A DNA stretch of 64,000 bases from Bacteroidota bacterium (GTDB taxonomy: Bacteria > Bacteroidota > Bacteroidia > Bacteroidales > FEN-979). Both the position numbers and the translations under genes were made by a program. The stretch is taken from assembly GCA_026391795.1 (NCBI GenBank), contig JAPLDI010000021.1:1-64000 (forward strand), in the 5' to 3' direction. Below, one piece after another: positions 35,075-42,476 of the stretch. Position 1 is the first letter of the stretch. Each line of letters begins with the position of its first letter. The notes under the pieces are model-generated. The model made no database searches. It was given only the letters and a program-made list of their open reading frames with translations, and had not been told where the DNA came from.

Positions 35075-36180
35075 CAAAACTTCGTTCTATCACTTTTACA
35101 ATTAGTTCTCTTTCGCTCTGGCTCATTCTTTCCAGCTGGGGCTCGGTCGGGCACCATACCATCAGCGGACATGCTGCAGCCTCTTTCCCGGCCGCACTGA
35201 ATTTCCTCAGGGATTCCTGGAGCGTCACACTGGTTGATTATTGCATGGTCCCCGATCAACGCAAGCAATGGGATGATACAGAATCACCCAAACATTACAT
35301 CGATATCGATAATTACAATGAATTCAACCTGTACGGAAAGATTCCGATGACACGCGACTCGGTAAATAATCTCCACGGGATCTCTTTTGTTTTGAATAAT
35401 GGTACCATTCCCTGGGCAACCATCGCCACATTTGATTCGATAAAAGCCTGTTTCAAACGAAACGACTTCTACCAGGCATCCATGTTTGCTGCAGACCTCG
35501 GGCATTATGTCGGAGATGGTCATAATCCGCTCCACATTACAAAAAATTATGATGGGGATGATACAAACCAGCATGGGATCCATTCACGTTACGAAACGCA
35601 CATGGTGGGTGATTATTCGAATGATATCGTTTATTCTGACGATACAGCCGAGTTGATCAGTGATGTTCCCGGATTTATCTTTACCTACCTTTATTACAAC
35701 TATCAATATGTAGACAGCATTCTCCTGGCTGATCAGTATGCCGTGTCGGTTGCCGGAAACACCAATTCAACGGCCTATTACCAGGCTTTGTGGGACCGCA
35801 CCGGAACCTTTACAACAGCTTTGTTCAAACATGCATCCTGGTCGCTTGCCAGCCTCATCTATACTGCCTGGGTTGAAGCAGGAAGCCCGAATGCAATTCC
35901 ACGGCTGGCAAAGGATCCTTCCATTCTCGGCCAAAATACACCGGACCCGTTTCAGACAGTAACTACGATTCCGATAGAAATTCAGGGGAGCATTGAGAAT
36001 GTGACACTGAAGGTTTTCGACAGCAGCGGGAAGCTGGTTACAACACTGGTGGATGGAAGGCTGACAAAAGGAAGCTACAGGATTTCGTGGGATGGCAGCG
36101 GAAACCGCTCAGGGATCTATTTTTATACGCTTCAGTCAGGCGATGCCGTGATGACCCGGAAAATGGTGCTGGTAAAATAA
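35071..36180 (+). CDS. Secreted S1/P1-type nuclease with T9SS type A sorting domain
   Basis: This 369-residue protein begins with a signal peptide (TFTISSLSLWLILSSWG). The mature start WGSVGHHTISGHAA and the ADLGHYVGDGHNPLHITKNY and NQHGIHSRYETHMV segments carry the Trp, His and Asp residues that bind three zinc ions in S1/P1 nucleases and related phospholipases C. A C-terminal FlgD-like/T9SS type A domain (STIPIEIQGSIENVTLKVF-like, ending TRKMVLVK) directs secretion across the outer membrane. It probably degrades extracellular nucleic acids, in line with the nucleoside phosphorylase gene two genes upstream. Confidence 0.88.
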   Translation: MTKLRSITFTISSLSLWLILSSWGSVGHHTISGHAAASFPAALNFLRDSWSVTLVDYCMVPDQRKQWDDTESPKHYIDIDNYNEFNLYGKIPMTRDSVNNLHGISFVLNNGTIPWATIATFDSIKACFKRNDFYQASMFAADLGHYVGDGHNPLHITKNYDGDDTNQHGIHSRYETHMVGDYSNDIVYSDDTAELISDVPGFIFTYLYYNYQYVDSILLADQYAVSVAGNTNSTAYYQALWDRTGTFTTALFKHASWSLASLIYTAWVEAGSPNAIPRLAKDPSILGQNTPDPFQTVTTIPIEIQGSIENVTLKVFDSSGKLVTTLVDGRLTKGSYRISWDGSGNRSGIYFYTLQSGDAVMTRKMVLVK

Positions 36181-36196
36181 CCGGGATAACCCTTTT

Positions 36197-36784
36197 TCAA
36201 CTGAAGAGTCTTTTTATGGTCAGCCCGATGATCCGGAAGTAATTTCCAGGCCGGGGATCTTCAAGAAATTTTCTGTTCAGCTCCAGTTTTGCAGGCATGA
36301 TCTGTTCAACGTACGTCCGTTCAGGATCTGCAGACGTTCCAAGGATCTCATTCTCATTCAGGTATTCCAGGGATGCAAAATCCGTGATCCCAGGCCTTAT
36401 GGACAGGACTCTTCTTTGTTCTTCCGAATAAAGATCAACATATTTCCTCAGTTCCGGACGTGGACCTACCAGGCTCATCTCTCCTTTGAGGACATTGACC
36501 AGCTGGGGCAGTTCATCCAGTTTGTACCTCCTGAGAAAAAAACCTGTTCCTGTGATCCTGGCATCCCGCATGCCAACCGTAAGCCCGCCCTGCCTGTCGG
36601 CACCCGGGCGCATGGTCCTGAATTTGATGAGCCGGAAGTCGCGGTTGTTTTTCCCGACCCTGTCCTGCAGGTAAAAAACTCCCCCGCGCGAATCGAAGAG
36701 GATGCATAGGGCAATAACCATGAAAAACGGCAGCAGCAGGATCAGTCCGAGAAATGAAAACAGAAAGTCGAAGAACCGGATCAT
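36197..36784 (-). CDS. Undecaprenyl-phosphate sugar phosphotransferase (PglC-like, short form)
   Basis: A 195-residue monotopic phosphoglycosyl transferase starts with one membrane helix (FFDFLFSFLGLILLLPFFMV) and continues with the catalytic domain: QDRVGKNNRDFRLIKFRTM, RRYKLDELPQLVNVLKGEMS, LVGPRPELRKY and SIRPGITDFASLEYLNENE. It transfers a sugar phosphate to undecaprenyl phosphate at the inner leaflet, starting a glycan. The length matches the short PglC/WecP-type enzymes without the extra N-terminal helices of WbaP. The aminotransferase gene upstream may supply its amino sugar. Confidence 0.92.
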   Translation of the reverse strand: MIRFFDFLFSFLGLILLLPFFMVIALCILFDSRGGVFYLQDRVGKNNRDFRLIKFRTMRPGADRQGGLTVGMRDARITGTGFFLRRYKLDELPQLVNVLKGEMSLVGPRPELRKYVDLYSEEQRRVLSIRPGITDFASLEYLNENEILGTSADPERTYVEQIMPAKLELNRKFLEDPRPGNYFRIIGLTIKRLFS

Positions 36785-36857
36785 CTTTAAGTTTTTTAGC
36801 GCCTTGGCGTCTTAGCGGTAAAATCTTAACCGCAAAGGCGCGAAGACGCAAAGGTTG
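36785..36857. repeat. GCGCC/GACGC palindromic repeat, copy 1
   Basis: TTAGCGCCTTGGCGTCTTAG with CGGT on the left faces ACCGCAAAGGCGCGAAGACG on the right, so the sequence can fold as a long imperfect hairpin. A related copy at 38108-38176 lies on the other side of the aminotransferase gene. The gap lies between two minus-strand genes. Confidence 0.85.
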
Positions 36858-38069
36858 CTAGCAAACAACTTTTTCAACAGCTCCTGCAACCGCCCTGATA
36901 ACGGTTTGAACCATCTCATCCGTCAGATCATGATAGACCGGAAGACTGATCTCCCGCGAGTAATTATCGAAAGCAACAGGATAATCTGAAATGGAATATC
37001 CTGCCTTTTTATAAAATGTCATCATCGGCAAGGGCACAAAATGAACATTGACGGATACTTCCCGGAGGAAGACCTCGCTGATGATCAGGTCTCTCTGTTC
37101 TTCCGTGATTCCTTTTATCCTCAGAAGAAAAACATGGTAAGACGAACGCCTGTTCTCATCCTCATAGACGGGCACCTGCGCCCATTCAAATCCTGAAAAT
37201 GCATCCCTGTAGGCATCAAAGATCTGTTTACGGCGAACCAGCATGTCATTGTCGTACCTTTCCAGTTCCACCAGTCCGATCGAAGCCTGGATATCGGTCA
37301 TGTTGCACTTGTATCCGGGCTCAACAATATCGTACCGCCAGCTGCCTGCCTGTGATTTTGCCAGCGCATCTTTATTCTGACCGTGAAGGGATTTGATATT
37401 CAGGGCCTGGTATATTGCATTGTTATCGAAAGGTTCAGGAAGGTTCAGGCAGATGGCACCGCCTTCGGCAGTAGTAAGGTTTTTGACGGCATGAAAGGAG
37501 AAGACCGATATTTCGCTGAGGCTTCCGGCCCTTTTGCCCTTGTACCATGCTCCCACCGAGTGAGCTGCATCCGACAGGACCAGGATACGGTTAAGCATCT
37601 CCTGTTCCGGGGTTGATGGAAGAAAAAGCTTCTGAATTTCCGGGCGGACCACAAGAGAATGAATCCCTTCATAATCGCATGGAAACCCGGCAACATCCAC
37701 GGGGATGATCACCTTTGTCCGGGAGGTTATGGCCTCTCTGATGGCATTCAGGGAGAGAAGGAAATCATCACCCGAATCCACAAAAACCACCTTGGCCCCA
37801 CAGTGCTCTACAACATTGGCAGTGGCTGCATAGGTATAGGCAGGAACAATCACTTCGTCACCCGGTCCGACACCGAACCAACGGAGCATCAGTTCGAGTC
37901 CGGCAGTTGCCGAGCTAACGCACAGGGTCGACTTCTGTCCGCCGAACTCAGTGAGTTTTTTCTCAAACAGTTTCGTCTTCGGGCCGGTCGTGATCCACCC
38001 CGAACGCAGGGTATCGCTTACTGCATCGATGGTTTTCTGGTCAATTCTCGGGGGGCTGAACGGAATCAT
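36858..38069 (-). CDS. DegT/DnrJ/EryC1/StrS aminotransferase
   Basis: This 403-residue PLP enzyme of the sugar-aminotransferase family starts MIPFSPPRIDQKTIDAVSDT. Motifs are the substrate loop RSGWITTGPKTKLFEKK, the carboxylate-binding SSATAGLELML and the Schiff-base lysine in SFHAVKNLTTAEGG (K196). Such enzymes add an amino group to a nucleotide-linked ketosugar, as in bacillosamine, perosamine or quinovosamine synthesis. The neighbouring phosphoglycosyl transferase suggests the product is an amino sugar that starts a surface or protein glycan. The gene is flanked by two copies of the GCGCC/GACGC repeat. Confidence 0.92.
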   Translation of the reverse strand: MIPFSPPRIDQKTIDAVSDTLRSGWITTGPKTKLFEKKLTEFGGQKSTLCVSSATAGLELMLRWFGVGPGDEVIVPAYTYAATANVVEHCGAKVVFVDSGDDFLLSLNAIREAITSRTKVIIPVDVAGFPCDYEGIHSLVVRPEIQKLFLPSTPEQEMLNRILVLSDAAHSVGAWYKGKRAGSLSEISVFSFHAVKNLTTAEGGAICLNLPEPFDNNAIYQALNIKSLHGQNKDALAKSQAGSWRYDIVEPGYKCNMTDIQASIGLVELERYDNDMLVRRKQIFDAYRDAFSGFEWAQVPVYEDENRRSSYHVFLLRIKGITEEQRDLIISEVFLREVSVNVHFVPLPMMTFYKKAGYSISDYPVAFDNYSREISLPVYHDLTDEMVQTVIRAVAGAVEKVVC

Positions 38070-38107
38070 TTATAATATAAATATTGGCTTATTATGGAAT
38101 TCAATAT

Positions 38108-38176
38108 TGTTTACCGCGAAGGCGTGAAGACGCAAAGGTTCCAAATTAAATTTTTTTAGCGCCTTAGCGGTTAAAA
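38108..38176. repeat. GCGCC/GACGC palindromic repeat, copy 2
   Basis: ACCGCGAAGGCGTGAAGACG with CAAAGG is followed, after an AT-rich centre, by TTAGCGCCTTAGCGGTTAAA. It matches the right and left halves of the copy at 36785-36857 in the opposite order. It lies between purC and the aminotransferase gene, both on the minus strand. Confidence 0.82.
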
Positions 38177-38200
38177 AATCATTCTCAACGTCTACAGCTA

Positions 38201-39148
38201 TCAGTTTTTATCAATCCAGGCTCTGACATTCGTTTCCACCCTGCTGAGGACATTTGAGACATCGGAGCGGACAAACTTCTCGCCGATAATGTTCTCGTAT
38301 AGCTCAATGTACCTTTCAGAGATCTGGTTCACCCAGGCTTCGGTCATCTCCGGAACCTGCTGTCCGGTCTGTCCCTGGAAACCATTGGCCATCAGCCACT
38401 CACGGACAAATTCCTTCGAAAGCTGCTTTTGCTGTTCTCCTTTTGCCTGGCGTTCTTCATATCCTTCCTTGTAGAAATACCGTGAGGAATCCGGTGTGTG
38501 GATCTCATCAATCAGGTAGATGGTGCCCTCACTCTTGCCGAATTCATATTTGGTATCCACGAGGATCAGCCCTTTCTGCGCAGCCATTTCGGTTCCGCGC
38601 CTGAACAGTGCGATGGTGTATTTTTCCATCTGTTCGTAGTCTTCCTTTGAAACAAGCCCGGTACGGATGATCTCCTCCTTTGAGATGTCTTCGTCATGAC
38701 CTTCCACGGCTTTGGTGGTTGGGGTGACGATGGGTTCGGGGAACCGCTGGTGTTCCTTCATGCCGTCAGGAATGGGAACGCCGCAGATTTCTCTTTTCCC
38801 GTTTTTATAAGATCTCCATGAGCTTCCGGTGAGGTAGCCGCGGATGATCATCTCGACAGGAAAGGGCTGGCAGTACCTTCCGATGGTTACCACCGGATCG
38901 GGCGTTGCAATCTTCCAGTTCGGGCAGATATCCGACGTTGCATCAAGGAAACGCGAGGCAATCTGGTTCAGCACCTGCCCCTTGTAAGGGATTCCTTTAG
39001 GCAGCACAACATCAAATGCCGAGATCCGGTCGGTGGCGACCATGATAAGGTATTTATCTTCGATGGTATAAACATCCCTCACCTTTCCGACATATTTTTT
39101 GCTCTGGCCGGGGAATGTAAAATCGGTCTTGACAATTACGTTCGACAT
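38201..39148 (-). CDS. purC: SAICAR synthetase (phosphoribosylaminoimidazolesuccinocarboxamide synthase)
   Basis: This 315-residue enzyme has the length of the longer purC form. It joins aspartate to CAIR in purine synthesis using ATP. Motifs are [65 protein letters not shown] and [12 protein letters not shown]. The start ([19 protein letters not shown]) is at the ATG at 39148, directly next to a tandem repeat array that must contain its promoter. purA lies elsewhere in the window (49838-51127). Confidence 0.95.
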   Translation of the reverse strand: MSNVIVKTDFTFPGQSKKYVGKVRDVYTIEDKYLIMVATDRISAFDVVLPKGIPYKGQVLNQIASRFLDATSDICPNWKIATPDPVVTIGRYCQPFPVEMIIRGYLTGSSWRSYKNGKREICGVPIPDGMKEHQRFPEPIVTPTTKAVEGHDEDISKEEIIRTGLVSKEDYEQMEKYTIALFRRGTEMAAQKGLILVDTKYEFGKSEGTIYLIDEIHTPDSSRYFYKEGYEERQAKGEQQKQLSKEFVREWLMANGFQGQTGQQVPEMTEAWVNQISERYIELYENIIGEKFVRSDVSNVLSRVETNVRAWIDKN

Positions 39149-39152
39149 ATGC

Positions 39153-39284
39153 AGTTTATAAAGTTTATAAAGTTTATAAAGTTCGTAAAGTTATAAAGTT
39201 CGTAAAGTTCGTAAAGTTATAAAGTTCGTAAAGTTCGTAAAGTTCGTAAAGTTATAAAGTTCGTAAAGTTATAAAGTTTAAAGT
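39153..39284. repeat. AGTTTATAA / AGTTCGTAA tandem array upstream of purC
   Basis: About 14 units of 8-9 bases (AGTTTATAA, AGTTCGTAA, AGTTATAA) run for 130 bases directly in front of the purC start codon (39148). A short TCACAGAG repeat follows to 39300. The array occupies the place of the promoter and leader. Confidence 0.9.
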
Positions 39285-39316
39285 CACAGAGTCACAGAGT
39301 CGCGACCCAATTTTAC

Positions 39317-39420
39317 TCACACACACACTCACACTCACACATCCAGCATCCAGCATCCAGCATCCAGCATCCAGCATCCAGCATCCAGCATCCAGCATCC
39401 AGCATCCAGTATCCAGCATC
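39317..39420. repeat. CACACT microsatellite and long ATCCAGC array between phoH and purC
   Basis: CACACACACTCACACTCACAC (39320-39340) leads into about eleven ATCCAGC units from 39341 to 39420, one reading ATCCAGT. The array ends in the phoH stop codon: the last two array bases and the A at 39421 form the complement of TGA. The composite matches the one at 29576-29637. Confidence 0.92.
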
Positions 39421-40387
39421 ACTTTGTGCTTCTGTTACTGTGTTCCTCATCGCCTCCGTACGCCTCAATAACCTTGATAACCAGCTTATGGCGGATGATA
39501 TCCTGTTTGTCGAGGTATACGAAGCCGATGCCCGGTATCCCCGACAGGATCTTCTGGGAATGCACAAGCCCTGAACTCTGGTGTTTGGGCAGGTCGATCT
39601 GGGTGATGTCGCCGGTAACGATGAATTTGGCAGCAGTTCCCATGCGTGTAAGGAACATTTTCAGCTGGTTGGGTGTTGTATTCTGCGCTTCGTCCAGGAT
39701 GGCGAATGCATTGTTGAGTGTACGCCCGCGCATGAAAGCAAGGGGTGCAATCTCGATGGTGCCGTCTTCGATATAGGAGAGGAGCTTCTGGGGCGGCAGC
39801 ATATCTTTCAGGGCATCGTAAAGCGGCTGAAGGTAAGGATCCAGTTTCTCCTTGAGATCCCCGGGAAGAAATCCCAGGTTTTCTCCGGCTTCCACTGCCG
39901 GACGGGTGAGGATGATGCGCTGGATCTCTTTATTCTTCAAAGCCCTCACTGCCAGAGCAACAGCAGTATACGTTTTTCCGGTACCAGCCGGCCCGATGGC
40001 AAAGATCAGGTCATTCTCTTCCACGCTTTTCACCAGGTTTCGCTGGTTGACCGTTCTCGCCCGGATAAGCATTCCGTTCTTTCCGTGAACAAGTACGCCG
40101 GAATGATCCCGCTCGCCCTCCTCAGCAGGTTCCCATGGGGTATCAAGGATCTGCTGAATATCAGAGAGAGCCAGCTTGCCGAATTTCTCCAGGTGGAGCA
40201 ACAACAGGATGAACTTCTCTTCAAACGAAATCAGTTCGGCCTCTTCACCGATCGCTTTTACTGTATTACCACGGGAGATGATCTTCAGTTTTGGAAAGGA
40301 TTTCCGGATGCGGTCAAGGTTCTGGTCGTTCACCCCGAAGATGTCCAGGGGATGATTTGATCCGGTTTCTATTATTTTTTCACTCAT
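39419..40387 (-). CDS. phoH: PhoH family P-loop protein
   Basis: This 322-residue soluble ATPase has the PhoH motifs GPAGTGKTYTAVALAVRAL (Walker A), PAVEAGENLGFLPGDLKEK, FMRGRTLNNAFAILDEAQNT (Walker B) and MGTAAKFIVTGDITQIDL. PhoH-like proteins are thought to work with RNA helicase or RNase factors such as YbeY, but no such gene is adjacent here. The start codon at 40387 faces the divergent SAM hydrolase gene, with back-to-back -7 boxes in the 54-base gap. The stop codon is formed at the junction with the ATCCAGC array. Confidence 0.92.
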   Translation of the reverse strand: MSEKIIETGSNHPLDIFGVNDQNLDRIRKSFPKLKIISRGNTVKAIGEEAELISFEEKFILLLLHLEKFGKLALSDIQQILDTPWEPAEEGERDHSGVLVHGKNGMLIRARTVNQRNLVKSVEENDLIFAIGPAGTGKTYTAVALAVRALKNKEIQRIILTRPAVEAGENLGFLPGDLKEKLDPYLQPLYDALKDMLPPQKLLSYIEDGTIEIAPLAFMRGRTLNNAFAILDEAQNTTPNQLKMFLTRMGTAAKFIVTGDITQIDLPKHQSSGLVHSQKILSGIPGIGFVYLDKQDIIRHKLVIKVIEAYGGDEEHSNRSTK

Positions 40388-40404
40388 GAAGTGAATTTAA
40401 TTAC

Positions 40405-40412
40405 TAATTTTG
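40405..40412 (+). promoter_or_regulatory. -7 promoter element for the SAM hydrolase gene
   Basis: TAATTTTG matches TAnnTTTG on the plus strand, 30 bases before the ATG at 40442. The minus-strand TACTTTTG at 40418-40425 lies next to it and would serve phoH, so the two promoters overlap. Confidence 0.45.
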
Positions 40413-40417
40413 AAAGA

Positions 40418-40425
40418 CAAAAGTA
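40418..40425 (-). promoter_or_regulatory. -7 promoter element for phoH
   Basis: TACTTTTG on the minus strand, 31 bases before the phoH ATG. It directly follows the plus-strand box of the divergent gene. Confidence 0.45.
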
Positions 40426-40441
40426 CACCATTTTTTCGTTC

Positions 40442-41221
40442 ATGGCAATCATTACGCTTACCAGCGACTGGGGATTAAAGGATCATTACCTGGGTGCCGT
40501 CAAAGGTGCCATTTATCGCATGTTACCCGGTGCGCAGGTTGTTGATATCTGCCATGATATTCCGGCGTTCGACCTTAACCAGGCTGCTTTCATCATCCGA
40601 AACTTTTATAAAAATTTTCCGGAAGGCACAATTCATATCCTTGGCATCAATAGTGAAGCCTCCATCGAAAACCCGCATACGCTGGTCATTCACGAAGGGC
40701 ATTATTTCATCGGTGCCGATAACGGGATCTTCTCGCTTATCTTTGATGAGCTTCCTGAACAGATCATCGACCTGGATATTATCCAGGATACGGATTATTT
40801 TACCTTCCCGTCGAGGGATGTATTTGTTAAAGTAGCATGCCATATCGCCGAAGGGAAACCGATCGAAGAGCTGGGGCATGCTAAAAAATCGCTCGTTCAG
40901 CGGATGTCATTCAGACCCATTGTGGATGGCCCCCTGATAAAAGGGAAAGTTATTTATATCGATAATTACGAGAATGTCTTTACCAACATTACCGAACCCT
41001 TCTTCCGTTCGGTACTAAAGGGTAAGAAATTTGCAATCCTTTTCCGTTCGGCAACCTACCGGATCACTGAATTAAGCAAATCTTACAAGGATGTGGTGGA
41101 TGGGGAGATGCTTGCATTGTTCAGTTCGTCCGGTCATCTCGAAATCGCTATCAACCAGGGAAAAGCCTCCAGCCTGCTCGGACTGAAGATCGACCAGCCT
41201 GTTCTGGTTGAGATTCTCTGA
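40442..41221 (+). CDS. SAM hydroxide adenosyltransferase (DUF62 / SAM hydrolase)
   Basis: This protein of 259 residues starts MAIITLTSDWGLKDHYLGAV, the family N-terminus with its conserved Asp. Further motifs are DICHDIPAFDLNQAAFIIRN, ADNGIFSLIF, FPSRDVFVKVACHIAEG, IYIDNYENVFTNI and AINQGKASSLLG. DUF62 enzymes split S-adenosylmethionine with water or hydroxide to adenosine and methionine; the fluorinases and chlorinases of the family use halide, but this one lacks the fluorinase loop as far as I can tell. The upstream ATG at 40391 is rejected because it lies before the promoter. Confidence 0.88.
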   Translation: MAIITLTSDWGLKDHYLGAVKGAIYRMLPGAQVVDICHDIPAFDLNQAAFIIRNFYKNFPEGTIHILGINSEASIENPHTLVIHEGHYFIGADNGIFSLIFDELPEQIIDLDIIQDTDYFTFPSRDVFVKVACHIAEGKPIEELGHAKKSLVQRMSFRPIVDGPLIKGKVIYIDNYENVFTNITEPFFRSVLKGKKFAILFRSATYRITELSKSYKDVVDGEMLALFSSSGHLEIAINQGKASSLLGLKIDQPVLVEIL

Positions 41222-41309
41222 GAAATTCTTTGAAGATTAAAAGGGAGTAGGTAAGACATGCTGGGTCCGTCATGGACCGTATATCATACGTAGTATATCG
41301 GAAGGGAAT

Positions 41310-41364
41310 TTCCCTATCACTCCTCTATCACTTCTCTATCATTCCTCTATCATTCCCCTATGTA
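41310..41364. repeat. 11-bp tandem array
   Basis: Five units of 11 bases (TTCCCTATCAC, TCCTCTATCAC, TTCTCTATCAT, TCCTCTATCAT, TCCCCTATGTA) follow one another at 41310-41364. Just before them lie three small hairpins: GGTCC/GGACC, a TAT/ATA palindrome and GGGAA/TTCCC. Confidence 0.85.
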
Positions 41365-41401
41365 GAGAAAAGTATGAAGTCCATTCGGGGAACACGATCA
41401 A

Positions 41402-41436
41402 AAAAAAGACTGCCTTATCCTGTAAGACAGTCTTTT
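41402..41436. terminator. Bidirectional terminator between convergent genes
   Basis: AAAAGACTG (41404-41412) with CTTA faces TAAG with CAGTCTTTT (41428-41436) around a TCCTG loop. A-tract on one side and T-tract on the other make it work in both directions for the SAM hydrolase gene and the outer-membrane protein gene. Confidence 0.85.
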
Positions 41437-41457
41437 CACTGATCTGAAACGATTACA

Positions 41458-42402
41458 CTACCAACCGATCAGTGTAATCCCGACAGCCCACGGATAGAGT
41501 TCCGGGCCCTGGTTCTTCTCGAACATGGGAGTTATTGTGTAGTTGGCATAAAAGTTCAGGAACGACCATCCGATCCGGAATGTAGCATCCAGTTTGAAGG
41601 GATTCAGGTGATACTGGTTGTGCGTGCGTGTCGGATGTTCATCCGCATATACGGAACCAACAATTGCTGCATTGTCGTCCTGCAGGTAAAAGGTTGTATT
41701 TCTGGGATAGAACGACTGTTTGGTGTAGGAACAGATCCGCACACCGCCGATGGCGCCAAGCGTAACGTGAAAGCTGTTCCACCTCATCTTGGAATTTGTC
41801 TGGTATTCGAACAGCACCGGTAACGTGAGCCACATCACGGTAAGTTTGTTTGTCCTCATATCGGCTTTGGTCCCGTTCTGGTCTATCATCCGGTAAGCAA
41901 CCAGCTTGCTGGAATCATGAATCAGTAAAGTGCTGTTTGAAAAATAATAGTTATTCCAGGTTAACCCAAGACCTGAAGTGACCCCGAAATGGTTTTTTGC
42001 CAGGTTCAGGTTCAGCTCGAAAGGGTTAATGTCGACAGTCATTGAACGGGCGGTGTTCAGGTCCATGTACCGCTCATTTGCAGGGAAGTCGGTGTTAAAA
42101 TTGCTGTTGACATATCCGTTCCATCCAAGGTCGATACCGGCCCAGTGTCCGTTGAATTTATTTTTCCGGCACCAGAAAGGACAATGTCCCATTTCATGGT
42201 CATGTCCGTTGCGGTGAATGATGATCACGGTGGTGTCCTTTCCATGATGTTCAACATCCACATTATTCATCTTGAATTCTTTATGCTCCTTGTGTACATC
42301 GCTCTTCTCTGCACCTTCATCCTGTGCGATGGAAGTGGATGTAAAAAACAAAACAACAAAAATTGCCAGGAGTGACCTGGTGATCAGGTTTATCTTTTTC
42401 AT
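41458..42402 (-). CDS. Exported outer-membrane beta-barrel-like protein with a His/Cys-rich N-terminal region
   Basis: This 314-residue protein has a signal peptide (MKKINLITRSLLAIFVVLFFTSTSIAQ). Residues about 37-86 are rich in histidine (HKEH, EHHGK, HRNGHDHE, GHCPFWC, FNGHW) with Cys74 and Cys78, which looks like a metal-binding region. The rest has amphipathic strands and aromatic-rich segments typical of a small outer-membrane beta-barrel (YFSNSTLLIHDSSKLVAYRM, SFHVTLGAIGGVRICSY, LNPFKLDATFRIGWSFLNFY), ending AVGITLIGW. Family and function are unknown to me. Confidence 0.78.
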   Translation of the reverse strand: MKKINLITRSLLAIFVVLFFTSTSIAQDEGAEKSDVHKEHKEFKMNNVDVEHHGKDTTVIIIHRNGHDHEMGHCPFWCRKNKFNGHWAGIDLGWNGYVNSNFNTDFPANERYMDLNTARSMTVDINPFELNLNLAKNHFGVTSGLGLTWNNYYFSNSTLLIHDSSKLVAYRMIDQNGTKADMRTNKLTVMWLTLPVLFEYQTNSKMRWNSFHVTLGAIGGVRICSYTKQSFYPRNTTFYLQDDNAAIVGSVYADEHPTRTHNQYHLNPFKLDATFRIGWSFLNFYANYTITPMFEKNQGPELYPWAVGITLIGW

Positions 42403-42476
42403 ACAGTAAAATTTTAGAATTGATGCCTATCAGACGAGGAAAGAACAAAAGTGTTACAGGACAGGGTTAAAATTTT

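Noticed and set aside
39581-40360. Plus-strand open frame of 259 codons opposite phoH
   Set aside because: It lies entirely over phoH, which has clear Walker motifs; the antisense frame has no motif.
41265-41305. Short hairpins near 41265-41305 considered as a riboswitch or tRNA fragment
   Set aside because: They are small stems without the conserved loops or acceptor stem of any RNA I recognise.
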